From assembly GCF_011075055.1 (NCBI RefSeq), contig NC_058152.1, forward strand, positions 4,402,001 through 4,466,000: 64,000 nucleotides of DNA, given 5' to 3'. Numbering within the stretch: the stretch's first letter is position 1; every line of letters begins with the position of its first letter. This stretch comes from Mangifera indica (lineage: Eukaryota > Streptophyta > Magnoliopsida > Sapindales > Anacardiaceae). The notes beneath the pieces are model-generated. The model was not told where the DNA came from. It did no database searches and saw only the letters and a program-made list of their open reading frames with translations. Below, piece after piece: positions 34,451-47,082 of the stretch. The translations under genes and the position numbers were made by a program.

Positions 34451-36569
34451 TTAAAACCTTGCATTTTCAAAGCCGTGCAAATCGCTTACTCTGTTCATAT
34501 GTTTCCTCTTAATAGCCACTTTAGCCAATCTCTCTGCCGCTCTCCAAGCCGATGTCGGCGTTTGCGGCTCTGCCTTCTCCTGCGCCGTTTGCCCATTCAC
34601 TCTCGCCCTATGACCTTGCACCTGCTGCTGTCTGCGCTTCTGCATCTCGGTCAGCTCGGCTTCCAAGCTGAGTACATACTCCTCAGCCGAGCCGGTTCTC
34701 TCCCGCATCAACAATGCTCGAGCTGAAGACAATAAGTGGTAAGCTCCCGACAAGTCATTAATCTCGATTAATCTCCTCGATTCAGCAACAGTTCGTGTGG
34801 TGACGTGGAGATTCCTTAACCGTGCGATGTTGGGAGTTGAGGATCTAACGGCTAGAGGTTTAGGTGCCAACATCGATTGCTCCTTGTAGCGGATTATTTC
34901 TGAAGATGGGTCCTTGTAAGAAGACCGTACGGTCAACACATGGTGGGACCCGATTGATGAACGGGTCACTTTCAATTCTATTAACAGTTCTCGCTCTTCC
35001 TCCGGGTATAAATCCCCAACCGGAATTGACCCTAATCCGAGAGATGCGGGCCGGCCCGTTAGAGAATAAACACCCGTTATCTCTGCTTGACCCGATCCGG
35101 ATATGAAACTCAGTTGGAGCTTCAGATCCTGGACCTCCACGCTTAATAATCGGCCAATGAATTTGGAAAACGCCTCATCATGCGGGGGGTGGTTTGACGC
35201 GCCGTTGTCACTGAATCCAATGGAATGTACAGGGATATCAGAGTGTGAAAAGCGCGTGGACGACACGACAGGCAATGAACGGCCCTGATTTGAAGAGGAG
35301 TTTCTTTGTGACAAAATCAGAATCGTAGAGAAGGAATTTCTCTCGCGTCGATCCTCGAGCACTTTGGCCGCTTTTTTCAGCGCGTCGCTTACAGTAATTC
35401 CTTGACCCGTTGTTGTACCAATGGCGTCAACGATTCGCCGTGCGGACCTCCGTCCATTTGTGGTCATACGCCGTAACGGCAATAATCTTTTCGAAGTAGT
35501 AGAAAACGCAACGATGGATAAACGATCTGATGCGCTTAAATTCGAAATCACCAACCGCATGAATCGCTTGATCATCTGAAGCTTGGACCCTCCCATGCTC
35601 AAACTCACATCCAAAACCGTCACTAAATCAATAGGAGCGCGTCTTATTGCACGCGCTCCAGCACAAGGAGGCGCCTTAACCTTCAAAACCATAGCGCACG
35701 TTTCATAACTCCTCCCAACCGTAACCACAGCCGCCTCAGGCAACAAAGCTATATGAACATTGGACGTAGCGGCAGCGGCGGTGGTGGAGGTATTAATGGT
35801 GGGAAAGAATCCTTGGAACTCTTGATTGGATTCTTCTTCTTCGGAGGATTCAAGAATGGTATTGAAGTGAGATAAAGAGATTGAAGATGTCAAAGGCTCG
35901 TCGTCGTTATAAACTTTGAAAGCTTTTGATGGTTGGTGAAGGGGTTGATGGTGTTGGCGAGTAAGAAGAGGGAGTTGTTTCCAGTGAGAGTTACAAACCG
36001 GACAGATTAAAAGATGGCTCTTGTTGTTGATGTTGACTTGATTTGTTATGCAAGGGAAATGAAATGTATGAGAACACTCCGCCGTGAAAATGGCGGTTCC
36101 TTGTCCAGTTTTCACTCTCTGAAAACAGATTCCACATCGACTCTGCAAAACAAAACCCATTAGAATCAATAAACAGAAAAAAACACAGTTTACATATACG
36201 TTTGAATTTGAGAAGACTTACTTTTGAGAGACGTAGGGTGGCTTTAAGAAAAGAGAAGCTGGAGGGAGATTTGGGAGAAGATAGATTTGCACTAGAATCA
36301 GTAGAGGTTTTGCATTGCAGTCTGGGGCTATTGGGAACCGAAGTCGTAGCGGTGGTTTTGCATCTGATGCCGGGGCTGGAAACTGGCTGAGAGTGTAATT
36401 TAGGAGTTGAAGGATTCGAAAAAAACCCAAATTTAGAACTCAATCTGGGGCTCTGGCTATTACAATGTTGTTGCTCTTTTTGTTCCTTGTGCTGCTTATC
36501 GGTCAGCACCGTTGTTTGTTTCTCTTTAGGTATTGAAGTACAAAAAGCTCGTCGCCAACCAGTTACCAT
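34451..36569 (-). CDS. WAVH1: WAV3-family RING-H2/VWA E3 ubiquitin ligase (EDA40/WAVH1 type)
   Basis: Two exons, 36569-36222 and 36142-34451, encode 679 residues; the 79-bp intron is GT-AG and phase 0. I chose the ATG at 36569 (MVTGWRRAFCTSIP, the family N-terminus); no ATG lies in frame between it and the upstream stop. A serine/proline-rich N-terminus is followed by a RING-H2 finger (C119-x2-C122, C139-x-H141-x2-H144-x2-C147, C163-x2-C166). Next come a VWA domain from about 286 (MIDAS DVSLSM, D294-S296-S298) and a family C-terminus ending SDLHGFENARF. Arabidopsis WAV3 members are RING ligases affecting root gravitropism and wavy growth, and EDA40 is linked to embryo sac development. The compact VWA-to-linker region (PPHDEAFSKFI, LLSVEVQDL) resembles EDA40/WAVH1. 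Odd point: the usual late LSDG motif of VWA reads LSQR (Q395). Confidence 0.93.
36143..36221 (-). other. WAVH1: Intron of the WAV3-family gene
   Basis: On the minus strand it starts GTAAGTCTTC right after CTCTCAAAA and ends TTTTGTTTTGCAG before AGTCGATGTGG. Removing it joins LRLSK to SRCGIC in frame, just ahead of the RING finger. This is why the two ORFs overlap without being separate genes. Confidence 0.9.
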
Positions 36570-36587
36570 TGCCGTAACAGTACGCAA

Positions 36588-36760
36588 ATCTTTCTGTTAG
36601 AGAAAAGAAGAGTTTGACAGGTTAAGCATACAGAAGAGAAGAGCCTTGACTGGAAAATTAAACCTCCTCTTTCTTTCTTTCTCTCTTTTCTTTAGTTAGA
36701 ATATTGATATAAATAACACCAGATATGTTACAGTCTTGGGATTAACAAGTGACTGACAAC
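36588..36760 (-). promoter_or_regulatory. WAVH1: 5'UTR and promoter of the WAV3-family gene
   Basis: On the minus strand a TATA-like TTTATATCAA (about 36714-36705) precedes a GA-rich leader containing GAAAGAAAGAAAGAGGAGG (about 36680-36662). An in-frame TAA upstream of the ATG rules out a longer protein from this exon. Confidence 0.4.
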
Positions 36761-36864
36761 TGTAGGTTTTTCTTTTTTTAATCAAGTAATAAAAAATTTC
36801 CCTTTACTTCATGTAAATACAAACAATCACCGACCACTCCCGATTAAAGACCATTACACTTTAC

Positions 36865-36867
<3 letters not shown>

Positions 36868-36920
<53 letters not shown>
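36868..36920. repeat. (AT)n microsatellite
   Basis: A short GTGTGTGT lead-in followed by about 24 AT dinucleotides. It adjoins an A/T miniature element. Confidence 0.9.
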
Positions 36921-36926
<6 letters not shown>

Positions 36927-37055
36927 TATATTACTATGTAATTACATAATTTTAAATTAAAAATAAAATAATACTTAATCATGTAAGACATATTATTTAT
37001 ATATTTAAATTATATATTAAAAATGTATACATATAATATTATTTTTTTTATAAAC
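36921..37055. repeat. A/T-rich miniature element, copy 10
   Basis: Core AATTTTAAATTAAAAATAAA near 36950, with TAATACTTAATCATGTAAGA after it and TACACATAATATTATT at the right end. The (AT)n run forms its left edge. Confidence 0.6.
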
Positions 37056-37084
37056 ACTAGCTTTCCTTTATAATAAAACTATTT

Positions 37085-37240
37085 TAATAAATAATAAGTA
37101 TGATTTTGTATATAAATAATGATATAATATTATATGATTAAGTGTTGTTTAATCTCTTATTTAAAATTACTTAATTATATGATAATATATTATTATTATT
37201 TATATATAAAATTATACATATTATTTATACACATAATATT
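37085..37240. repeat. A/T-rich miniature element, copy 11
   Basis: Opposite orientation to copy 10: GATATAATATTATATGATTA, then TTATTTAAAATTACTTAATT, ending TACACATAATATTACTG. Confidence 0.55.
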
Positions 37241-37889
37241 ACTGATGAAAACATTACAATACAAATTAAGTCTTATTTTCACAAACAATATTGTTTTTTA
37301 TTTTACCGAGGAGTTAACGTCACTAAGTATAGAATCTTTAAAAAGTTACAAGGGAGTTCAGATTTAAAACTTTCAGATACCAAATTAAAATACAAAATTT
37401 AAATTATTTAACATAATAATTATAAAATTAAAAATTTTATCAACCCAATCCAATTGAGTGGGACTATAAACCCAGAGGTGGGCAGTGGAGGGGAACTGTG
37501 ATGTTGATGGGTCCAATCGAGTGACCTGAAAATGATAAGGTGTGATGGAGATTGATTATCTTAGTAGATGCATGTACAGTAACAAGATAGATAGAGTAGC
37601 CGTTTAATTACATCATATGTTCACATTATATTTATGATTATTTTCCAATTTGGATATGATTTTGGGTTGATTCTATATGTTTCTGATGCCCACGGAATGT
37701 ATATACAGGAACAAATTATGATCAACTATGATTTCTTTTTTTTTTTCTAAAATTTATATGCATGTGATTTGTTGGTGTAAAAATTTGCCCATTCATAGAA
37801 TTCAAGTGCAAAAAATAATGAAACAGCATGATATTTTAATGTAGTTTGGTTCATATAATCCGAAAATTTACGTCTATTATTATATTATT

Positions 37890-38575
37890 AAGATTTAAAG
37901 GCTTATTTCTATCCAAGGTTTATTAAAACTCCAAATTGATTTTGTTAAATATTGAAAACTTAAACTTTTATTCGTAAACTGTTAAAACTAATTAAATCAG
38001 TTAGTTTTAGAGATAAAATAATAATTTAACATGAAATATTAAAAAAAATAAAATTTTATCAGATTTCTCCTTTTTTAATTTTAAAAACTAACAATCTCTC
38101 TCATTAATAATTTTGAAAAGTAAATTTTTCCCCTAACTAGAGTTAACATTTTCCAGAGTTGTGTCCAATCTTTTTTGGGCAATCGATACAATTTGTCTTT
38201 AAAGAAAGAAGATGAAAACGAATCAGTATATGTTGGTGACATTTCTTTGTCTTCGTTCAAATCTAGATGAAGACGAGCCAAAGTCGATGAAGAGCAGGGA
38301 GAGAAGGAAGGTTGGCGAAAAATTTTAAACTTAGCAAGGAAGAAAAGTTTATCTTTCAAAATTATTAATAGGGGAAAGTATTATATTTTAGGTTTTAGAG
38401 GAGAAAATAAAATAAAGTTTTATATTTTTTAATATTTCAAGTTAAATAATAATTTTATCTTAAAACTGATTGATTTTATTATTTTGACAATCTACGAGTT
38501 TGAGTTTTTAATACTTAACCGATACAGTTTGAAATGCAACAAACCTTAGATAAGGATTAAGTCTTTTAGCCTTAA
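37890..38575. mobile_element. Mutator-like terminal-inverted-repeat element
   Basis: The left end reads GGCTTATTTCTATCCAAGG and the right end, read inward, GGCTAAAAGACTTAATCC. Both continue through AAGGTTTATT/AAGGTTTGTTG, AAATATTGAAAACTTAAAC/AAGTATTAAAAACTCAAAC and TTAAATCAGTTAGTTTTA or its inverse. The middle has TTTTAAAAACTAACAATC, shared with other members of this group. The flanks AGATTTAAA and TTAAATATA do not match well as a duplication. The ORF at 38081-38359 is internal and unrecognised. Confidence 0.5.
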
Positions 38576-39149
38576 ATATAAAGGTTTTTATCATTTTGAA
38601 TTGGTTCATATAAGTGATATGTGTAATTATTCATCGTAAAACTTATCTCTATCTAATCACTTATCAAATCCGAATGGTTTGATCAAACAAAATTTTCTCT
38701 CGCACGGCATGGTTAATTATCAAAATCATTTATAATTATTTATATCTGGTGACTACATTTCCAAGCATGTATCACGTACTAATTTTATATATTTTTGGGA
38801 TATGTCTTGATATGATTGATTCCAAATCCAAGGCACCAGGAAAATCCAGCTACATATTTTGGTTCGCCACTAAATTTTAATAAAAAAATAATTTGCACTT
38901 GGGATTCTTCACGTCTTGTCATTTCAAAGATGCTGAAGATAACGGCAATTTTGAATATGGAAGGCCAACTTCAATTATTTCATATAATTTTTTTTTTTTG
39001 CCATGTATCATTACTTGGTTATCTTCTTTTCATACAAATTTCAGTCTCTTTTTGTCATAAATTAATTGGATTAACGGATATGATGTAAATGACGATATTT
39101 GGTATATCTAACTATGTGATAACATAACTTATTCATTTTTGAGAAGAAG

Positions 39150-39552
39150 AAAAAAAACTTTGATGAGATTTTTTATCATTAGTTTATGTATACAATTTTG
39201 CGTTTTTGTCTTTACTAGACATGAAAGGAGGGATTATAATGATAGGTAAATTTATCTGAGAGGGAAAAAGAGAGACCAAGGATAAAGATGACGAATTTCG
39301 TTAGAAGACGATGATAGTTTCAAAACCCTAAGAAAAAATATTTATTTTTTAAACTTTGAGTAGAAAAAATTATTAAATTAAGAGAAAAAATATAATAAAT
39401 TTTTAATTTTTTAAATATTTTTATCTAAATAACATTTTTATCCTTAATATTAATAGTAAATTTTAACATAATGATAAATATTTTAGTTTTTAAAAATTAA
39501 TAAATGGAAGTTTGAGATTTCACCAAACTTTGGATAATAATAAGTCTTTTGG
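39150..39552. mobile_element. Right-end fragment of a Mutator-like element
   Basis: The right edge, read inward, is GGCCAAAAGACTTATTATTA followed by CCAAAGTTTGGTGAAAT, matching termini at 19.59 and 38.57 kb. The segment 39300-39420 has the CAAAACCCTAAG and AAAATTATTAAATTAAGAG interior blocks of the group. A matching left end is not visible. Confidence 0.4.
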
Positions 39553-42500
39553 CCAATCTATAACATCGGAAAGCGTTAGGGTAAATATTTAACACTGTTT
39601 AGATAAACAAAACCAAATAAATTAGCATCAAATACGTAATAAATATCATTATATCATAGTTATTCTTCTTTTCTCATCTCCCAATTAATAATCACATCAA
39701 GATTCGCAATTCACAAATCCTTTCTTGTTTTCACCATTGGTGATGAAATTAGCACCAACAAATAATATATTAAACTCATGAAATTCAATGTATTCATTGT
39801 AAGAGGATGAAGAAATGCAAGAAGGTCAAGAGATAATTGAATTGTTAAGATGATTTTACCGAAAACCAAGAACTTATATCTGTAGTAGTGATATTGTCTA
39901 AGTGCTTAATAGAAAAAAGGTAGTATTATAATGATTGAGTGCTAATAAGATGTTAGGAGTGCCTCTTTCATGGTCTTTCTACTATCTTGAATTTATACTA
40001 ATGGAGACTAGGATTATATGTTTAATTATTCAAGTAAAACGTGGAATCATATGAGTTGATGGATATTGTTGTGATCTTGATATAGCTGGAGCGTGATTAT
40101 ATTTTGATTGTAATTACTAAAATTATGAGAAATGATTCTAAGACAATAGAAAACTGTTATTTAATGTTAGAGATCGAGATTGTGAAGTCATGACAGATAG
40201 TGATCCATGTTTCCTTATTATTATTTTCGGATGAGACCATGTATTGCCTACATCTTGTCTTGACCTATAGGTTGAGATAATATCTATTCATTCATTGTAT
40301 ATTGTTTTTTTGGATGTTATATTTGTAAGTTTGATCGATATCTTTTTCTACATATTTGTGTCTTCAAGATCCAATATATACAAAAAAAAAAAAAAAAAAA
40401 AAAGAGCAAATATAAAAATTATAGAAACAAAGGAGACAAGGAAACAATCACAGAAACAAATACTATTATAAAACAAACAACAAAATATAGAAATATGATA
40501 GAAATACCTACTCTCACCTTCTTTTATCTTTCTTCTCGTCCTCCAATTGAATTGCATCGATCACAATTTACATTTGTTTTTTTTTTTTTTTGGGTTAATT
40601 CACTCAATTCTATAAAATGAATTTAAGGAAGTTAATTAGTATTTTATGTACATTGAATAAAAATATTTAAATAATTAACTAAATAAGAATATAAGAGAGA
40701 TAAATATCAATGCATACTAAATAGTAAATTGACTTAATCATGAACTTCTATATTCTCTAGTTATCAAAACAGATGTTCACCTTAGTGGAATAGTTGTGTA
40801 CTACTTAATTCACCTATGATATGGTGCGTTATTTGATCCATCCACCTAACACTTATTGAACGAGTGTTCACTCTTGAAATGATTGTTCAACACCTTATTT
40901 TGTTAAATTCTGACTAAATTAAATTTTTTATTTAACCCTCGTTAACGTAAATCTAAACTTAACATCAAATGTCGAAAATTGACCTTAATACTCATTTGTG
41001 GATATTATAATAAGGTTGTTATAATGTTAGATGACCTTACTGAAACGCAGTGAAATATCTCATCTATTAAAATTGTTTGTAAAATCTAGTAAAACATATG
41101 AGTGCATGTTAATTGTATGTTCACTAGAATGACCTGATAGAGAATTCCACATAAATGATAACTCCAATGTTTGTGGAACAAATTAAATAATCAATGGTGG
41201 TATATGTGATCTTTTGATTTGAGATCATTGAAGTGTTTTGTACACTGATCAACCTAATGTAGTTTTTTTTTATTAGAATTCTCAATACAGTAATTGTTAG
41301 CTATATTTAAAAGTGTATCAAGGATATGGTGGATTAACTTAAGATTTATCACTCTTAAGTATAAGAGAAAATATCTCAAAACATTGTTTAATTGATAACT
41401 ACAACCATTATAATTTATGACAGAAATGGTATTTGTTAGTGCCCAAGTCCAATTGCATTCAATTGTTTCCTCATAAATCAAATAATAAATTTAACGTTAA
41501 CTTAAAAGTAGATACTATTTATGTGTGTTATAATTAAAGAGATATCAGTTAATGAAAATTTTGATTGTATGGTAATTGTATATTTTAAAGGTAAAAATCA
41601 ATGTTTCGTTAATTATTTATTATTTAAGTGGCCATGATTATTTAGTATAAATTATATACTTTCCCCTGAATTTTAGATAGCCATTTTTCATTATTTGACA
41701 AAATTTTGTATTTCCTCTCCTCCCTCAGAAAAACACATAATTTCATTCACTTTTCAACATGAATTAGCATTTGTCTATGCCCACTTCACCATCATCTTAT
41801 AGTTTTTTGGTACCTCCATGTGAATGAGTGAAAGCCTCATCATGTGAGAAGTTGTAGAAGCATTCGATTCAAAACTAACATCAAAGATGCTCTGCCTCAT
41901 AATCTCCAATTATAATAATGTATGTTTTGATGTATAACTTTAATCCTTAACCAAAAAAGATGTCAAAATTTCAATTCTAGCTCGTATTTCCTGTTATTTT
42001 TGTTCTAAGGTTTATAGAGATCCCTTCATAAGCAATTCATTGTTTCGTAAACCAGAGCGAATGATTCTCCAATGAACTAACAAAAGCAAACTATCAGGAA
42101 TATCATGCCACATAAGGCTTATAAACACTCAGGATGTGAGAAACTAAAACAAACTAGTTCTCTTTTTATAGCCAGCCACATTAAGGCAAAGTGAAAATCA
42201 ATTGTGATTGTCCAAATTAGCCCTAAAACACGTGTCTATCATCAAGTGATATAAATAAGACACATCCAATCAAATTTTATGGAGAAGTGGAATAACATGA
42301 CAATTGCGTCATGCAAAGTGTACAAAATATTTCAGCTAAAAAGTCAGTCACAAGACATTACAAAAGATCTCAAATCTTTATGTGGCACCCATTCAAAGAG
42401 AAAGCCAAAAAATCTTTGAAGTTATGCTTGTTTTGTACTTCAAAAATATGGTAAGCTTTAACCCGTAACACATCTTCTTGAAAAACAACTAATTACAAGA

Positions 42501-44257
42501 AGAGTAACTTGCACCTCGATTTGCTAATGGACTTTCCTCCCAAAAAAAAAAAGTTATCGATGGCATTCTTTCTGTGTCACTCACCTATAATAAAAAATAT
42601 TAACTTTTTACGTTATAAAGTTGTGATTGTTATATTATATCCAATGTAATGGATTGAAAAATTTATTATTTGAATTTGAATTTTAAATATAATTGATAAG
42701 ATCGTAACTTAATTCTTTCATGTATAAACTAGACTTTAAATTGTATACATTAGTTGATGATAAGAAACCTTATCAATACAAGGTACTGAAAGTCAATATT
42801 GAATGATGACATTTTTTCATAAAATAGTGTATACAAATCTGATTTAAAAAAAAAAAAATTTAACTGATGGAAAAATTACCAACACAAATAAGTTAAAAAT
42901 CTTACCTGGGTATGTTTAAGAGACTTAAACCTAAACTCCCCATTTTAAAAACTTAACATTTTATTACCCAAGCTGCCTCCTGGTATAATCTCACACATTG
43001 AAAACCCCAGGGGAGGGTTATGCATTTCGGTAAAATGTTAATCCTCTATTTGACATGTTTTGTACTCATAGATACACGAATTGATTCTCTGTCAAAGCAA
43101 GAAACAAAAACCCAATTAGAAAAAGGAACTTGAAAACAACAAAACAAGTGTTAGTTCCCAATAAAAACAATGTGCTATGTACTTGAGAAATCCAAGCATC
43201 TGCAGAAACTTACAAAAAAGAAATTATTAATCAAAGGATGAACTTCAAAGCAATCAACCCCAATTCAGAAACTTGTTTAAAGAAAGCAGAGGAATTTTGT
43301 ATGTTACAAAGAAAAGGAAAAAAAAAAAAAAAGTAAGGGAAAATCAAATCAATGTAAAGAGAAAATTGACTCAGGAGGAAAATGGGTGAAAAAATAGAAT
43401 TAGGACAACCTAAGGAATTTGTTAGGTTTATTAAGTTTGGTAACAAAACAACTTGCTTTTGCTCTTTCACAGAACAATATCATTCGATTACCGAAATTTT
43501 GAAAAAAAAAAAAGATACCTAATCAGCTTTTCTGAATTTGATTCTAATTCTAATTTTCAAATAGGTTTCGATTCTTTAAGAATAATAAAACTAGAACTTA
43601 CCTATAATGTGTCAAAGTCCATAAATCTCAGTAGCTTTTGAGACCTTATAATGGTAATACCAAAGCCTACCTAAATTGTGTTTCAGAATCAAAACCTAAC
43701 CTAGGGATTCTAATTTTGAGTAGAAATTGGAATCGCAACACCAAGTACCCTAAGGTTTTGGCTCCACCCAATTTTTTTGCCCACCCCTACTTTTTTTTAT
43801 ATATATATTTAAGAATCTGCTGAATTATATTAATTGAATTTGATGTAGGTTACGCTTTTCTTTCTTAAAAACAATCATTAATTATTTTAAAGAAAATAAA
43901 ATAAACAATAAGTAAATAAATAAAGTTGATTATTATAAATTATTAAGTAAAAATGGTGGGAAACGACAGAAAATTCAATTTATATTTGGGGGTCTTTTTT
44001 TTAGAGACCCATTGTTATGTGGTTATAAAGGGAAGTCGTGATTATTTTAGTATTGTCTTCATTAAAATTAGTTATTTTAATTAATATCCTTCTAAGAATA
44101 ATTTAGATAAAAAAACTTCCCTTTTCATTTATTATTTTCAATGGTAAATGATGGTAATAAAAGTTTTGTAATCTTTATATCTAGTTTATAATTTTTTAAA
44201 AATTACATAAATTGATGTGAAAAGAATTTTATATCTAATTAAGTGTTGTTTAAAAAA

Positions 44258-44315
<58 letters not shown>

Positions 44316-44320
44316 AAATA
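39553..44320. other. Long intergenic region without recognised gene
   Basis: Mixed A/T-rich sequence with a poly-A run (about 40382-40402) and a poly-T run (40578-40592). It contains several short ORFs, including 38816-39088 just upstream and 41254-41481 on the minus strand, which I cannot match to any family. It may contain decayed repeats that I do not recognise. Confidence 0.35.
44261..44312. repeat. (AT)n microsatellite
   Basis: About 25 uninterrupted AT dinucleotides. As at 36.9 kb, the run abuts an A/T miniature element. Confidence 0.9.
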
Positions 44321-44324
44321 TACA

Positions 44325-44510
44325 ATTAGATATATAAACACTAATCAATAAATTTACGCGTGTCTACTTTAAATACACAATAAATACATATTTATATATG
44401 ATATCACATGATTGAGTAATTTTAAATTAATTGTAAATTAATACCTATTCATATGATAACATACGTAAGTGTATATATATTTTTACATCTAAAATAGATA
44501 CGCATAAAAT
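44325..44510. repeat. A/T-rich miniature element, copy 12
   Basis: Contains GATATCACATGATTGAGTAA, then AATTTTAAATTAATTGTAA, then TTCATATGATAACATACG. The second half is shortened relative to other copies. Confidence 0.5.
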
Positions 44511-44519
44511 TGTTTTCCC

Positions 44520-45237
44520 TTAAAATGGATGCAAGGATTATACTATTCTTTCTTATAGCTCAACCAATAGACAACATTTGAGATGGTCAAGACCCAACTT
44601 CATCCCTCATTTATCTATCCATCAGAAATTTAGTTGGCTTATTTTAAAGCGTTGGATCCTATCCCAATACGATTTAGACTTAAAAATATGTGTTTGACTA
44701 CAATAAACACATAATTGCCCTCTTCTCTTTGGTTCCCATGAGGGCTAGTACAGTTCATTCATCAGGGCAGAACAGTCTTTTCATAAGGAGATAAGACATT
44801 TTTTAAAGGCAAAGCCATGTTTCACATGATAATAGGAGACAAACCCATATGATAGATTGATAGAATAAGAGCTTGATTATATAGTTAGATATAAAATTCA
44901 ATCACCAAGTTGAGCGAAATGTATGGCCTCACAATTTCTTCTTAGATATAAGTGAAAGTTTTGAAATCAAAATGGGTTGGCATTATGAGAGGATTATGCA
45001 TTTTGTCTCAAATTGTGAATATCTAGGGCCTTTAATTATAAGCATTAGATAGATCAAGAAGTCAAGTCAAAATTGGCTAATTTGTTTATTCAATGCATTG
45101 TGTTTTTCTCTTTCCAATCAATAGAGTTATAAATTTCAAAATTATGAATATTTCTAACTGCGTCACTTAGCCATGACAATTTTGGGGAAATTGAAAATTT
45201 TAATTTTATTTTAATCCGTGTGTGTATATATATATAT
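44520..45237. other. Intergenic DNA, nothing recognised
   Basis: Mixed composition; no long frame and no similarity I can name. Confidence 0.3.
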
Positions 45238-47082
45238 AAAATTTATTTTAAAATTTAAATAAATATACTACAATAATAATCTATTTCTCTAGGATATCCT
45301 TCTTGAAATAACTCATACAAAGATTCTCTCTTTTTCTCTGCGATTTTCTTTTCTTCTTCATTCAAGTGAGGAAAAAATCCCTGCAGCATAAAAAAAAAAT
45401 TATTAATGAAAGAAGACACCCGATTAAATAATAAAATTCGTGAGAAAACCATTATAAAAAATTCAACTTAGACACAAGGGAGAGAGAGACAAAAATTGCT
45501 AAATTTATTAAGAGAATTAACATCTGTTGTAAAGACTTCATAGCAAAATCATCCATATTCAGGTCAATCTTGACTTGAGCCCGTATGTTATGTGTTTTTT
45601 TTATGAACAATTGAAAATGAAATAAGTATGATAGATCCATGTTTATAACTTCATGTAAAATTTAATTTTATTGTGATTTTATATTATTAGATTGTTTAAT
45701 ATTATTATTTCATATTGTTTCTATTGTTTAAAGTTGTTATAATATTGTTTAATGTTGTAGTAATGGTTATAAAATACCAAAATGCAGACAAAAAAAAAAA
45801 TTCAAATAAAGAGCAAGTTGGTGTTAACGCCAAGGGTTGGCGTTACCCTGAGTCCCAGTGAATTTATTTATTTATTTTTTGTTTTCTTTCATTGCACTCA
45901 ATTCATTTATTTTTTATGCTTGTTTATTCCAATCTAGTGCTCGTGTGGGTATTGTTTTCCTTGTCTTGACAAAGAGTTACATAAAAAATTACAAAATTGC
46001 CACTATCATTTTCTTTTGTTTTTTATTGTCTTACCTTGATCAATTTTTATACATCACTTGATAATATGATAGTTTAATGTGTTGTAAATACGTATGTATG
46101 AAGCTTGGTTGCATTAGTATTGCATTTGAGGCTTAATTTGGAAAAAATTATTAAAGTAAATGCATTATTCATGTCAGTGAATTATTCATATATATTCATT
46201 ATAATATTTCATATTGATGCATTCCTTCATATATATTCATTATACTTGCTGAAAACATGGAAGTGCACTATTCCATCTTGATGTATTATTCATATTCATG
46301 TTAGTGCATTATTTCATCTTGAAGCACTCGAGATTTTAAAAAGAAATTTAAAAAAAGGTTGGCATTGAGACTTCAAAAAAAAAGAAAAATTTTTAAAATT
46401 CATAACACTTGAGACTTTAAAAAAAAATTTAAAAAGGGTTGGCGTTGAGATTTTTTAAAATTTTTTAAAAAATTCATCGCACTTGAGACTTAAAAAAAAA
46501 AAATTTTAAAAAGGGTTGGTGTTGAGCAAAAGGTTGGCGTCACGCCAACCTTTTTTATTTACAATGCCGCCAAGGGTTGTCGTGACGACAACCTTTTTTA
46601 AAAACCCTTGTTTTTAATAATTAATAACTTTCCTTTTCTAATTAAACACTAACCCTTCATTTTTTTCAGTTAAACCTTACCAAATAATCTTTTTTGATCA
46701 TCTTAGTAGTTGGGGTCTAATATAAAGTATGAAGTGGATGTGGTCGAGTTTTGGTGAGTTGCTCTTTTTGTTTTATATCCTTATGTCAAAGAATTCTTAA
46801 TTTGAAAACCATTTCACTTTTCAGTTTTTTCCTTCTTTCTTTTGTTTTTGAAGCACTAGCTCCATTCTGAAGCACTTATTCTATTTTTCACAGTACAATT
46901 CTAAAGTTACAAAGAAAAATAGAGAAGATCTCTCTATATGGATCTTCACTTGAAAGCTGAGAAAGAAGAGAAAAAAAATGCTGAGAAAAAAAGAGTATCT
47001 CTGTATGGGTCATTTTAAGAAGAGTATTTTGAGAAAATAGATTACTATTGTGATATATTTGTTTAAGTTTTGAAATGAGTAA
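45238..47082. mobile_element. TIR element, about 1.85 kb, with internal hairpin modules
   Basis: The left end (45238-45400) and right end (about 46905-47082) are inverted copies. AATCTATTTCTC and CTCATACAAAGATTCTC on the left match AATCTATTTTCTC and CCCATACAGAGATACTC on the right, read inward. A shared TTTCTTTTCTTCTT-like and TCAAGTGA block lies further in. The interior (45811-46610) has repeated GGTTGGCGTTGAGA or CACTTGAGACTT modules with A-runs, and two perfect hairpins GTTGGCGTCACGCCAAC and GTTGTCGTGACGACAAC near 46530-46592. No transposase was seen. The subterminal GTTGGCGT motifs recall CACTA-type elements but the long TIRs do not, so the superfamily is open. Confidence 0.5.

Noticed and set aside
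34475..35288. Three plus-strand ORFs of 61-83 codons
   Set aside because: They are shadows antisense to the WAV3-family coding exon.
36570..36587. Upstream start of the WAV3-family ORF at 36587
   Set aside because: That codon is TTG. The first ATG at 36569 begins MVTGWRRAFC, the family's N-terminus.
40382..40402. Poly-A run considered as a retroposon tail
   Set aside because: No target duplication or SINE/LINE body could be seen upstream.
45255..45452. Minus-strand ORF with NEEEKKIAEKKRESLYELFQ, preceded by a good intron acceptor, looking like a gene exon
   Set aside because: The same sequence occurs inverted at about 46930-47070, so it is the terminal inverted repeat of the 1.85 kb element. 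No donor or upstream coding exon fits.
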